Source: a virus
Virus record (IMG/VR): IMGVR_UViG_3300024264_000011
Location: 1-64,000 of that record
Length of the DNA stretch: 64,000 bases
Reading direction: 5' to 3' (one strand)
Within the stretch, counting starts at the first letter, position 1. Every line of letters starts with the position of its first letter. Of this stretch, positions 19,601 through 28,651 are shown one piece after another. The position numbers and the translations under genes are program-made. The notes under the pieces were generated by a model that made no database searches, was not told where the DNA came from, and worked only from the letters and a program-made list of their open reading frames with translations.

Positions 19601-22600
19601 GTCTAAGTATTCTACTGGATTTGAAACACCTGGTATATCATCACCAATTCTAATAATTGTAATTTTAGCACCAACAGATGTTAATGCGGTTGAATTGAAT
19701 ATAATTCTGTCTGTTACACTATTAACACTATATGGAGAAACTGTGTATGCAAAACCTGCTTTTTGTACAACACCATCAATTGCCACCATAATTTCATTTG
19801 CATCACTTAATGCATCAGTTGCACTACCACTAAATCGTAAGTCATATGTTAATGTTGATGTATTAGAAACTGTCAATACATCATACTCTTGACCTAGAGT
19901 TGTTTGATCAGCAAATGCAATAATATAAAGATCACTAATATCTACATCTTCAGCGAAAGTGAATGTAAATGTCTGTGAACCAGATCCAGAAGGAACATTT
20001 ACACTGTATGCACTAGATAATCTTGTTTGTAAAATACCATTATTAAATACAAGGAATTTATTAGATGTTGTAGCATCCGCAGTAGCAGTTATTGTGGTAG
20101 AATTAGTTTGAGATAATGTAGATGTAATATTAACTAAATTAGAATCACCACTACCAATAATATTCAACATGAAGATGTCTTCTGTTGTTTGTGGTGCAGT
20201 AGTAAATCTAATGAATGGGAATGTGTTATTATCTTGGATCGAATAGTCAACACCAACTTCTTGAAAGACACCATTTCTGAGTACAAGAACATTTACATCA
20301 TTATCTACAGTAGTATTAGTGTAATTTGTAGTTAATGCAAAATCTGTTTGTGTGCCATTTATATAATTAGCAAACTCTAATGTTTCATTCTGATTAATTC
20401 CATCATATGCATAGAAAGCGAATATAGTACCATCTTCATCTGGTGATGGAGCATCAGAGAAAGTTATATTACCACTAGTAATAGTATAATCTATACTTGG
20501 TTTTTGTAGTACTCCGTTTCTAACAACAAAGAAGTTATTTGTGACAAAACTAGACTGTAATATGCCATCAATCGTGATTGGGAAAGTTGTTCTTGAATCA
20601 TCAAAACATACAAATGGATCCAATACAACATTCTTTGTTGATAATGGTGATAACTGTCTATTAAAGAATACAAGATTAATATCATCAGAAGCTTCTGGAG
20701 CATCTACAAAAGTAATTTTATTGTCATTTACCGTATGACCATTAAAAGTTCTAACTTTATGGTCTGTGTAAGAAGATACAGGATATTGTAGTTCATCATT
20801 TTTTATAACAAAAATATCACCGACATTATTAACATACTTTGGAACACCTCTATCAGAAAGATTAAACTTAGTTCTAGTACCATTCTGGACTACTCCTAAT
20901 CTATCAATAATAGTACCATTTTCATTATTTGTATTTGATAAAAATTCACTCACATAATCAATCAACGTACAATTAATAGACGAGGCGTAAGCTGTAGAGA
21001 AAGTGATATTAGAACCACTAACACTATATTGATCATGGTCTAGTACTTGATTATCAATGTATACTACAAGACTTTCTTCTCCATTGCTTGGAGTGTAATT
21101 TTTACCATCTCTCTTAATAGAGAAGGTAGTAGTTGAACCATTGAAAGATAACTTATCCAGGACTTCTACATAACTGCTGGAATATCTTGGACTTGTATAT
21201 GTAAATCTAGTATCAAAACCTTCAACTCTTGTAGCAGAAGCTGGGTAGACAGTACCATCTATAAGTTCATTTCTTGATTCATAAAATGATTGTGCATTTT
21301 TAACTGCATTTGACTCAATAAATTGTTGTTTCTCATTAGCAGAAGTACAATGTAAGATCGATTGGATTCTGTTTTGATTTAATAAAGCAGTATCAATACT
21401 TTCACAAGTGATAGTTTCATTTTGAATATACCAACCAAATACCAAACTTGGATCTACAGAAGACTCAAAAGTTATCTGGTTTCCACTGATAGTAAAATCT
21501 TGTGCAGGGACTAATTGAGTTTGGAATACTCCCAAATAGAAAATTAAAAGCTCGCAATGATCAGAAGGAGTATGATTTAAAGTAAATACAGTATTATTTG
21601 TTTGTGGGTTTGTGAATGATAATTTTCTAAGATTCTCATGTCTTACTGCACAGACTTTGGTATTGTCAAATCCAATATTAACACCTAAACCAACTGTATT
21701 ATTGGATACAGTTAATAAATTAGGATTTTGTACTACTCCAGCAACAGATATAATAAATTGTTCCAGTGTGGAAGATGTCACAGAATAAGAAACACTATCT
21801 TTAGTGAATGAAATAGCGTTACTATTTGTAGATAATGTACTGGTATCCAATACATCAAAATTATTAATTATATTTGTTGGATCTGTAGAATCATATCTTG
21901 GTGAAATTCTATAGAGATAAATTTCATCTGTGGATAAGAAATCAAAATTTGGTACAAAATAATATTCATTATTGTTTGTAGTTGACGCTGCTACTTCAAA
22001 GGAAGTATCATGTTCCTGGTATATTCCACTAAAGAAAGCCAGAGATAAATCTGTAGAATCAAAATTAGCAAAAGCAAAATCTTGAGTAATTCTTACAATA
22101 ATTTCACGAAGTTGGAATTCTTTTTTACTTCTAATTTCTACATATATGAAGTACTCAGTAACTTTAACAACTTGTGCAATAGCACCACTAATAGTTCCAT
22201 AAATGTAATTGCCAACAGAATATAGAGAAGTATCTTGTAAAAGAAGTCTTCTCTGATAACATGGAGATAACTTGACATTCAAGTTAATATCACTAGAAAT
22301 TGCTGCGGTGAAGATGACACTGCTCTTGAAAACCTGATCCGAGAAGAATTTCTTTCTTCTCTCAATAACTTTTTTACCAAACTGTTTGAATCCAGCTGGG
22401 TGTGTATTAATATCTTGTGTTTTTTTCCACTCCTTAGTGTCTCTGGAAGAGACTATAGAATATGACCAATTTTGATAATAATTACTATCAGTTACTCTTT
22501 GGGAGTAGTCACTAACGTTACCTCTAGTATCAGTAATTTTTCTAGGAAGATCAACTTTAGATTCTATTCCAGCAGACACTTTAGATCTCTTTGTAGAAAC

Positions 22601-25600
22601 TAAATTGCCATAAATTTGACCATTAGATGTTTTAATTACGTCATTATCAATAAAGAATCCAGAAGTTTCATTTATTTGAATAGTAGATGATAATGGATCA
22701 AATCCAGTAACAAGTCCTTCAATTGCAACTGGATATTTCTTGGATACTCTATCTGTAGTGATAGGAGCATTTGGGAGAAGATTCTTTCTCTTAATATTTA
22801 CTTTAAAAGATGCACCACTACCTTCCTGAGAAGATACTGTTATAATTGGTACTTCAGAAAAATTTGAACCACCATCAATTACTTCCACTTTAGTAATAGT
22901 ACCGACACTAACGGTTGCTTTTAAGTTTGCTCTTGCAGAATCTCCATTAACTAAAAGAGTGACAACATTATCATACAAAGAACCACCCGATAAAACTTCG
23001 ACACTATCAATTTCAAAATTATTGGTAACTTTTGCAGTTACTGGAGTTTTTACTTTATGTCTTACATTAATATTTTCAGTAAAAGAAGATACTGCAGAAT
23101 AGTTGAAATTTTTTAATTTTCCAATACTTGTAGAATCTAATTGAACAATTGCCTTACCGTCTCCTGCTATTTGATTGTCTGAAGCAATAGTACCTTTCTT
23201 TACAATAGAGGAAATTGATGGAAGTCGTCTATAACCAGAACCCTTATTGGATATAGTAATATCAACTATCGGTCCAGTAGCACCTGCAGATTTTGCAGAA
23301 TATCTTAATCTTTCATCATAATAATTTTCTACAGATTCAATAAAATTAATTACAAATTTTGTTGGACTTACATATCTGGCGACTCTATATTTACCAGAAT
23401 AATCTCTAGTTTTTTGAACAATAAAGACTTTTGTAATAGTACTACTGTGTACAAAGAAAGTATCTGGTAATTTTCTTGGATCGATTATAATATAATTAGA
23501 TTCAACTTCACTTATTTCAAATAGAGGTTGTTGCTTCTCTAAATCTGCATATAATTCAATATTATCACCAACAATTTTATAGATTAAAAATGCATTTATA
23601 TTAATATTTTCCAATTTTGTTCCAGATAATCCAGCACTGGTTACAGCGACAAACTGAGATTCTGATCCACTTGGTGATGACAAATTAATTGTTTCATTAA
23701 AATAACCATCACCTATTAAAGATTCATTTACTTTATCATATTCAAAAAATACATAATCTCCATATATTAATCCATGAGAAGAGTCTGTTGTAAACTCTAC
23801 TGATTTATTATCAGTATTTGGTAAAATTTTGATATTTGTTATTTTTTTACCACCAACTCTAGAAACAAAAGCAGAAGCTCCAGATCCTCCAGTTAAATTA
23901 TTATCAAAAATTAATTTATCACCAACTTTGTAATTATTACCAGCATTTTCAATTATGCATGAATCAACAGAACCACTCGATAAACTATATCCACCATAAG
24001 ATGAAGTAAATGATTTATCAAATTGAGAATTTGGAATCCTTTGTGATATAACACTCTTTGTTCTTGATGTATCTTCTGATGGATAATAATCATTACCCTC
24101 ATAACCAGAATAATTCAGATCATCAGATTTAGACTGTGGTCCTTCGTAGGCTCTTTCAAATACTTTTGGAATTCTATCGGAAGTTCTACACTTATTATTG
24201 TTATAGTCGTCGTAAGTAGAAGCAAATTCGTCACCAACAACAAATGGGAAGCCAGTTGGTATAGATGCACTACTTGGATTTCCAGCAGTACTATTGGTCA
24301 AGAGAGAATTTGTTACACTATCGTATGAAGATGTAGTAGCTACATAATAATATTTTCCATCTGGGAATTCTGGTGTAACAGCATACCTACCATTGAATTT
24401 ATCTAACGAACCTAAAGTAGTATCAGCAGAATATTCGTAATCCTCAATAAAACTACCAATTGGATAATCACTTATATCTGGTCCACCATCTCTACTTACC
24501 CAATATGTTGTACTACTAATAGATACAGATAATCTATTTGTTGTGCTGGGTTGAGATGTACTATACTTTAATTTATATCTTGATTTAACTTCCTCGAGCG
24601 AAGAATTACCTCTAGGATCACTATAGTGTTTATTTGATGCATAAATTGGAATACCGTCACAACTAAAACCAACTACAGGTGAATGGTATTCAGCAGATAC
24701 GATGTTATTTACATTTGAGTTTAAATTTGGATATGTTGATCTAATTGCAGAGTTTCTCTGATGTATATCATATGCAACCAACTTATCAGCAAATGTTAAA
24801 ATATAATATTCTTTTGAATCTAATGATTTAGCAAAATCAAGATTCTGATCAACTACTTTAAAAGTTGCTTCATTATTTGCAGAAGGTACTACATCATCTG
24901 TATTAAAAACATAACCACCATATTCATCAATTCTACCATTCCTAGACAACATGGAAGGTAAGTTAAATGTCCACTCTTTTAATTTTACAGATACTACTGC
25001 TTTCCTCTTCTCTGCAGATTTAAAAGTTAATCTAGGAGATGCAGTATAACCTTCACCACCATTTTCTATAATAACTTCTTTCAACCCTGATTTACTATTT
25101 CCAGTAATATCCAACACTGATGTTAGTGTAGCCTTTTCAGTACCGCCGGCGCCAACTTCAATAATAGGAGGTACACTATAGTTTTGTCCAATATTTGTAA
25201 TCGACACAGAAGAAACTTCACCATCAGAAACATAAGCAACACCTTCTACATTACTACCAAAATCTAGTATTGCTGATGGTCTACTATCATACGTAGTAGA
25301 TACATTAGGATTTTCAATTTCATTATAATTTGACTTATAAAAATTCTTGTTGGAAACTAAAGGACCTTCTGCTTCAATATATCTATCAGTACCTTTTCCA
25401 AATGGAATTTTAAATTCTGTAGTTTTTCCACCACCTCTAATATAAATTGATGGTAACGCAACATACCCAAAACCTTCGTCTAAAACAATTATATTATCAA
25501 TATTACCATTAACATAACTAATGTCCAATACAGCATCTCTATGATTTGGGTGTAGAAGAGGATCAGCAACTAGTTTGAAGTTTACCGAAGAATATCCAGC

Positions 25601-28600
25601 AGAAAGAGTTAAAGTAATAGGATCCTTTGATAATAAAGCATCAGACTTTGTTGTATGTAACTTAATTACAATAGGATCTGTAGTGGAATTTACTACACTG
25701 ACATAATAATATGTGCCATTTGATAAGTTATCAAATGATTGTAAATTATTGGTATAATTAAATAAAACTCTATCACCAGAATTTAGACTCTCTACGTCAT
25801 CAGCATCAATATTTAATGAATCTACTCCTGACCCAAAAATATCGTTCTCATCTAAAACAAACTTTTGTGTGATAGAAGGTGAGTCATTTACCAATTCGAT
25901 AGTTGGTTTTGATGTAAATCCAGTTAATTCGGATTGGTAATCTTCGTATAATGTTGTAAAATTAACTTTTTTAATTGATGCAGCAATTCTTAATAATGAT
26001 CCAGTATTTCTATTAGTAACAGATCCACTTTGGGATGTTATCTGGAATCTGGGCATACCACCAGCCCAAACATCGTATCTAGCTGCTGTACCATCTAATC
26101 GTAATGGTACTGGATAAATTCCTCCATCAGCTATAACAATTTTAGATATTTCACCGTATTCTATAGTATTTCCTCTATATGAATTAATTTGAATACCATT
26201 TACATCTAGACCAACAGATTTTTTGTTTTTTCTACCAGTACCAACAAAATTTGCTCCACCAGGTCTTAAAGATCTTTTGTTGATCCTATAAACGGAGTTT
26301 TGGTTTGTAAAATTAACTAATTTTCCAGCAGCATTACTTGGATTTTTGTTGGAATCGAAAAGATTTCCAGATTGTGTGGTAATATCATTCCACCAAGGTG
26401 GAATTGCTGTAGATGCAACATATACATGATCACCAAATTCATATTTTGATTGAATACCAGTTGTATGATAATATATGTTGACAAATCTAGAATCATCAAC
26501 ATAATTTACTTGTGGATTTGGAAATATTGTTGTAAATATATCTGAAGTTTCGGAATCTGATTGATTAAATGTTGATATATTTTTATCATCATTATCAATG
26601 AATCTGTATGTGGAATCAAAATTTAAAGCTCCACCGTCTTCTACAGATAGAGTAGAAGGAACTCCTAATATTCTGAATGATGGGTCAATTACAGTAGAAT
26701 CACTGTTTTTTATATAAAAAGAATAGTTGTATCTATTTTTGACTACATATTTCCATTCTACTGGGGTCGAATTTATGATTGTACCATCATAAGCACTACC
26801 AGAAGTATGTGTTGGAGCAGTAGATCCAGAAGTACCAGAATTTAATGCACGATATAGTGAAATTCCATTATATCTTAAATCATCTTTAGTAATAGATTCC
26901 CCACTAGTCCACTTATTTAAAGTTTCCATTCTTCCATAGGAAACAACTTCATTTTCAACATCAAGTGTTATATTTTCAGTCTGAATTCCAGCAATTTGTG
27001 GATATTCACAACCAAAGAACTGTTTCATAGTTCTTGATTTATAATATATTTCTACACCATCAACAAATATAACTCCATTGTTTAGTGGAAATCTACTAGC
27101 GTCATCCACAGAGATAATAAAATCTGTATCACCGATTATAATCGATTGTTCTCTTATGATAATTGTTGTTGGTTGTAAATAGATATGATTTATATCAGTT
27201 TCTCTACTAATATCTACCTGATATACATTATTTTCTAATGAGAATGATGTATCAATACCAATAGTAGCTCCTGGTATTTTATACTTCCTATCTGCATCTT
27301 GTACGAGAGTAACTACTTGAGGTAAAAAACCACCTTCCAAATCGCCAGTTAAGTACTTAAACTTTGTAATTACTGGACTTATACTGGAAGCACTAGAAGG
27401 ACTGAATGTATAGTTTCTAGGGAATTCTATATTTTGTTCTTCACCATCAACCTGGAATCCATTTCTACTAGCTACGGGAGATGTAAATGACTTTGCAACG
27501 AAAGCTCTTGCTTTTTCTCCATCATCGGTAAATAATTCATCATTTGGAGCAAAATAACCAACTACATCATAAAGTAATAATTCATCAGTAAAAGAATCAT
27601 AATACTCTACTCTACCACTTCCAGTTCTTGATTCATTATAAACAACTTGGTCTTCTAAAAATTTTCTATTTCTTACAACTGCACTGATTGGTCCTCTATA
27701 ATTTTCTCCTTCATCACTAACAGTAATAGAAGTTATAACTCCATCAGAATTTATTCCACTTACGTCAATAACTGCAGTAGTATTTTCTCTAATACCATTA
27801 GATACTACACCAGTACCACTACCAATAATTGATATTATTGGTGGATTGACTAATGTCCCATTTTCAATTCTATTATCATAGTTAACACCACCAGAAACAA
27901 TTTGAGGTGGTGGTGAAGAATCTACTTTACCTCTGGTATTATTAATCTTTAATTTAGCACCAAAACCTCTTCTTTTTAGAATAATATTAAATCTTCTATC
28001 GTTAAAAAGAATTCTGAATAAAATTCTATGAGAATTTAAACTTCCTTTAGAAGCATAAAAAGATCTAATTCTGCTAATGAAAGAACCAAGATCAATGTCA
28101 TCTACTAAAACTTCTGGTAATAATGGAACTAACTCAGATTTAATTCTACTAAAGAATTCATTAGCATAAAAATAAGCAATATTAACTACTTCTGATTTGT
28201 CAAGATGTTCCGCAGTTTTACTAGAAGTTAAGACTATATCAGTAGTAACTTCTCTATCAAGAACTAAAGCTGTTGTGCCCCTTACACAATCCTCAAAAGT
28301 AGTTTTTGTTGTTGTTCTATAAAATATAATTTCATCATTTATCTTGATATATCCATCCTTCTCTGGAAATCCATCAGTGCTATCAACAGTAATAACCTCA
28401 GCAGTTTTGCTAAGGTTTGAAGACATATTTAACTTAGTTTTTTGAACTAAGTTATTTGGTCTAAAATAAGATATATTATAGTACTCCGTTAAATTGGAGG
28501 CTATATCAAGAGGTTTAAATTTTAACTCTTGAGACTGATAGTAGCTAGTTACGAAGTTTACGAACCGTTCATTATTTTCCTGAACAAAATCAGGAAACTG

Positions 28601-28651
28601 ATTCTCAATTAAAGTGGAGAGAATTGAGTCTTTTTGATCGAGGTATATCAT
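16685..28651 (-). CDS. Giant baseplate wedge protein in the gp7 position
   Basis: One uninterrupted frame of 3988 codons, the largest gene in the window. It lies between gp6 and gp8, the place of gp7 in T4 (1032 residues). Residues 1-230 look like a wedge core (MIYLDQKDSILSTLIENQFP, VNIAYFYANEFFSRIKSELV, SFISRIRSFYASKGS). Further on are G-G-GY beta repeats, a YHYH-like stretch near residue 1310 (HSPVVGFSCDGIPIYASNKH), and about 14 repeats of 75-95 residues over roughly 2300-3480 with the core '[VI]..NGV.Q.P..DY.I......ITFT.AP...D.I'. The C-terminus has a galactose-binding-like part and ends TARSHTSSDLVYFDSYL. It overlaps the gp6 stop by four bases. Confidence 0.75.
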   Translation of the reverse strand: MIYLDQKDSILSTLIENQFPDFVQENNERFVNFVTSYYQSQELKFKPLDIASNLTEYYNISYFRPNNLVQKTKLNMSSNLSKTAEVITVDSTDGFPEKDGYIKINDEIIFYRTTTKTTFEDCVRGTTALVLDREVTTDIVLTSSKTAEHLDKSEVVNIAYFYANEFFSRIKSELVPLLPEVLVDDIDLGSFISRIRSFYASKGSLNSHRILFRILFNDRRFNIILKRRGFGAKLKINNTRGKVDSSPPPQIVSGGVNYDNRIENGTLVNPPIISIIGSGTGVVSNGIRENTTAVIDVSGINSDGVITSITVSDEGENYRGPISAVVRNRKFLEDQVVYNESRTGSGRVEYYDSFTDELLLYDVVGYFAPNDELFTDDGEKARAFVAKSFTSPVASRNGFQVDGEEQNIEFPRNYTFSPSSASSISPVITKFKYLTGDLEGGFLPQVVTLVQDADRKYKIPGATIGIDTSFSLENNVYQVDISRETDINHIYLQPTTIIIREQSIIIGDTDFIISVDDASRFPLNNGVIFVDGVEIYYKSRTMKQFFGCEYPQIAGIQTENITLDVENEVVSYGRMETLNKWTSGESITKDDLRYNGISLYRALNSGTSGSTAPTHTSGSAYDGTIINSTPVEWKYVVKNRYNYSFYIKNSDSTVIDPSFRILGVPSTLSVEDGGALNFDSTYRFIDNDDKNISTFNQSDSETSDIFTTIFPNPQVNYVDDSRFVNIYYHTTGIQSKYEFGDHVYVASTAIPPWWNDITTQSGNLFDSNKNPSNAAGKLVNFTNQNSVYRINKRSLRPGGANFVGTGRKNKKSVGLDVNGIQINSYRGNTIEYGEISKIVIADGGIYPVPLRLDGTAARYDVWAGGMPRFQITSQSGSVTNRNTGSLLRIAASIKKVNFTTLYEDYQSELTGFTSKPTIELVNDSPSITQKFVLDENDIFGSGVDSLNIDADDVESLNSGDRVLFNYTNNLQSFDNLSNGTYYYVSVVNSTTDPIVIKLHTTKSDALLSKDPITLTLSAGYSSVNFKLVADPLLHPNHRDAVLDISYVNGNIDNIIVLDEGFGYVALPSIYIRGGGKTTEFKIPFGKGTDRYIEAEGPLVSNKNFYKSNYNEIENPNVSTTYDSRPSAILDFGSNVEGVAYVSDGEVSSVSITNIGQNYSVPPIIEVGAGGTEKATLTSVLDITGNSKSGLKEVIIENGGEGYTASPRLTFKSAEKRKAVVSVKLKEWTFNLPSMLSRNGRIDEYGGYVFNTDDVVPSANNEATFKVVDQNLDFAKSLDSKEYYILTFADKLVAYDIHQRNSAIRSTYPNLNSNVNNIVSAEYHSPVVGFSCDGIPIYASNKHYSDPRGNSSLEEVKSRYKLKYSTSQPSTTNRLSVSISSTTYWVSRDGGPDISDYPIGSFIEDYEYSADTTLGSLDKFNGRYAVTPEFPDGKYYYVATTSSYDSVTNSLLTNSTAGNPSSASIPTGFPFVVGDEFASTYDDYNNNKCRTSDRIPKVFERAYEGPQSKSDDLNYSGYEGNDYYPSEDTSRTKSVISQRIPNSQFDKSFTSSYGGYSLSSGSVDSCIIENAGNNYKVGDKLIFDNNLTGGSGASAFVSRVGGKKITNIKILPNTDNKSVEFTTDSSHGLIYGDYVFFEYDKVNESLIGDGYFNETINLSSPSGSESQFVAVTSAGLSGTKLENININAFLIYKIVGDNIELYADLEKQQPLFEISEVESNYIIIDPRKLPDTFFVHSSTITKVFIVQKTRDYSGKYRVARYVSPTKFVINFIESVENYYDERLRYSAKSAGATGPIVDITISNKGSGYRRLPSISSIVKKGTIASDNQIAGDGKAIVQLDSTSIGKLKNFNYSAVSSFTENINVRHKVKTPVTAKVTNNFEIDSVEVLSGGSLYDNVVTLLVNGDSARANLKATVSVGTITKVEVIDGGSNFSEVPIITVSSQEGSGASFKVNIKRKNLLPNAPITTDRVSKKYPVAIEGLVTGFDPLSSTIQINETSGFFIDNDVIKTSNGQIYGNLVSTKRSKVSAGIESKVDLPRKITDTRGNVSDYSQRVTDSNYYQNWSYSIVSSRDTKEWKKTQDINTHPAGFKQFGKKVIERRKKFFSDQVFKSSVIFTAAISSDINLNVKLSPCYQRRLLLQDTSLYSVGNYIYGTISGAIAQVVKVTEYFIYVEIRSKKEFQLREIIVRITQDFAFANFDSTDLSLAFFSGIYQEHDTSFEVAASTTNNNEYYFVPNFDFLSTDEIYLYRISPRYDSTDPTNIINNFDVLDTSTLSTNSNAISFTKDSVSYSVTSSTLEQFIISVAGVVQNPNLLTVSNNTVGLGVNIGFDNTKVCAVRHENLRKLSFTNPQTNNTVFTLNHTPSDHCELLIFYLGVFQTQLVPAQDFTISGNQITFESSVDPSLVFGWYIQNETITCESIDTALLNQNRIQSILHCTSANEKQQFIESNAVKNAQSFYESRNELIDGTVYPASATRVEGFDTRFTYTSPRYSSSYVEVLDKLSFNGSTTTFSIKRDGKNYTPSNGEESLVVYIDNQVLDHDQYSVSGSNITFSTAYASSINCTLIDYVSEFLSNTNNENGTIIDRLGVVQNGTRTKFNLSDRGVPKYVNNVGDIFVIKNDELQYPVSSYTDHKVRTFNGHTVNDNKITFVDAPEASDDINLVFFNRQLSPLSTKNVVLDPFVCFDDSRTTFPITIDGILQSSFVTNNFFVVRNGVLQKPSIDYTITSGNITFSDAPSPDEDGTIFAFYAYDGINQNETLEFANYINGTQTDFALTTNYTNTTVDNDVNVLVLRNGVFQEVGVDYSIQDNNTFPFIRFTTAPQTTEDIFMLNIIGSGDSNLVNITSTLSQTNSTTITATADATTSNKFLVFNNGILQTRLSSAYSVNVPSGSGSQTFTFTFAEDVDISDLYIIAFADQTTLGQEYDVLTVSNTSTLTYDLRFSGSATDALSDANEIMVAIDGVVQKAGFAYTVSPYSVNSVTDRIIFNSTALTSVGAKITIIRIGDDIPGVSNPVEYLDFIDDNYTKVTRTENGVSILPTRYKLVYTAGNGFQSFNPSISDPADLLIIRAGVVQNPTQDYVVGPGYIEFTTNVEETEDIYVLHAHGRDELTITGGSTVSTNQTDYVVSSTISSSDEDKIIIYADGVPRFKRRGDFTVYNNNTIRLTHSDGFAPTQVFVVKYPNVQLIDEFQYCPNGERTIFKLFYNQANLIAANILTDADILAVKNGIVLDPSTEYSISTSRGLITFTDAPAHNDTIMLIRMSENTALTLVDDPGSSNTRRYNFGNSYSESLQRENVVIFSNNKWRFAELGHFTWNNDNTVTLSENHTTGTLFAIKFFGVFNLLDQINTPFNGSITRFNLFDGEENFVPVGTVSDDDTPDPTSLLVVKNGDILEPGHDFDIEPITDNETQIVFTTAPVASDVISVRSVGSFDKLDTKTSSSGTVFELTKSGNVYYPNYDIDRPRKLENQLLVVKDGEVQSPLYDYYIDNEKIRFTSSVSFSRLFIMDFRGTYGDVRVFNRISEVNTGDKIQIPGEEEERTVTAVLSPTILTTASYSGDGPSGFAATATYSSGKVTGFTVSNKGGGYDTPVVIRTKGTGTGAKATALVETIYGNRVEESSIDIQYGGYNIYTNPTVVATQYASVYKLQPLNKSEIRKATKLLQNINNSVETFDVGNGTGLPSNPPTVTVTSSSGSGANFKVYVSGGEIRKIDLLNGGSGYDDRDFTIGITGGGGDGCVLEGVLNSSGTITSVIIQNPGVGYDTNRVFFYKEVSGEVEAEGVEYTYVTENSISSVGFDTTNSDGIYEFGNGTAIVSGGTGVGSTGGFDIGTHLRFGDTSGTRFVTFDPIDSRGVNSVRVYAVRGNDSNGGETPDVVGDEDLRIQYQSTSSGAAPDGNSWVDLGIVIDAVPNGSGTGVLDNYDFNLPTAVQGEHVYFRLIQDDNSGSDYDHYGILSISFLGYPTYTLDGCTRGAVGTARSHTSSDLVYFDSYL

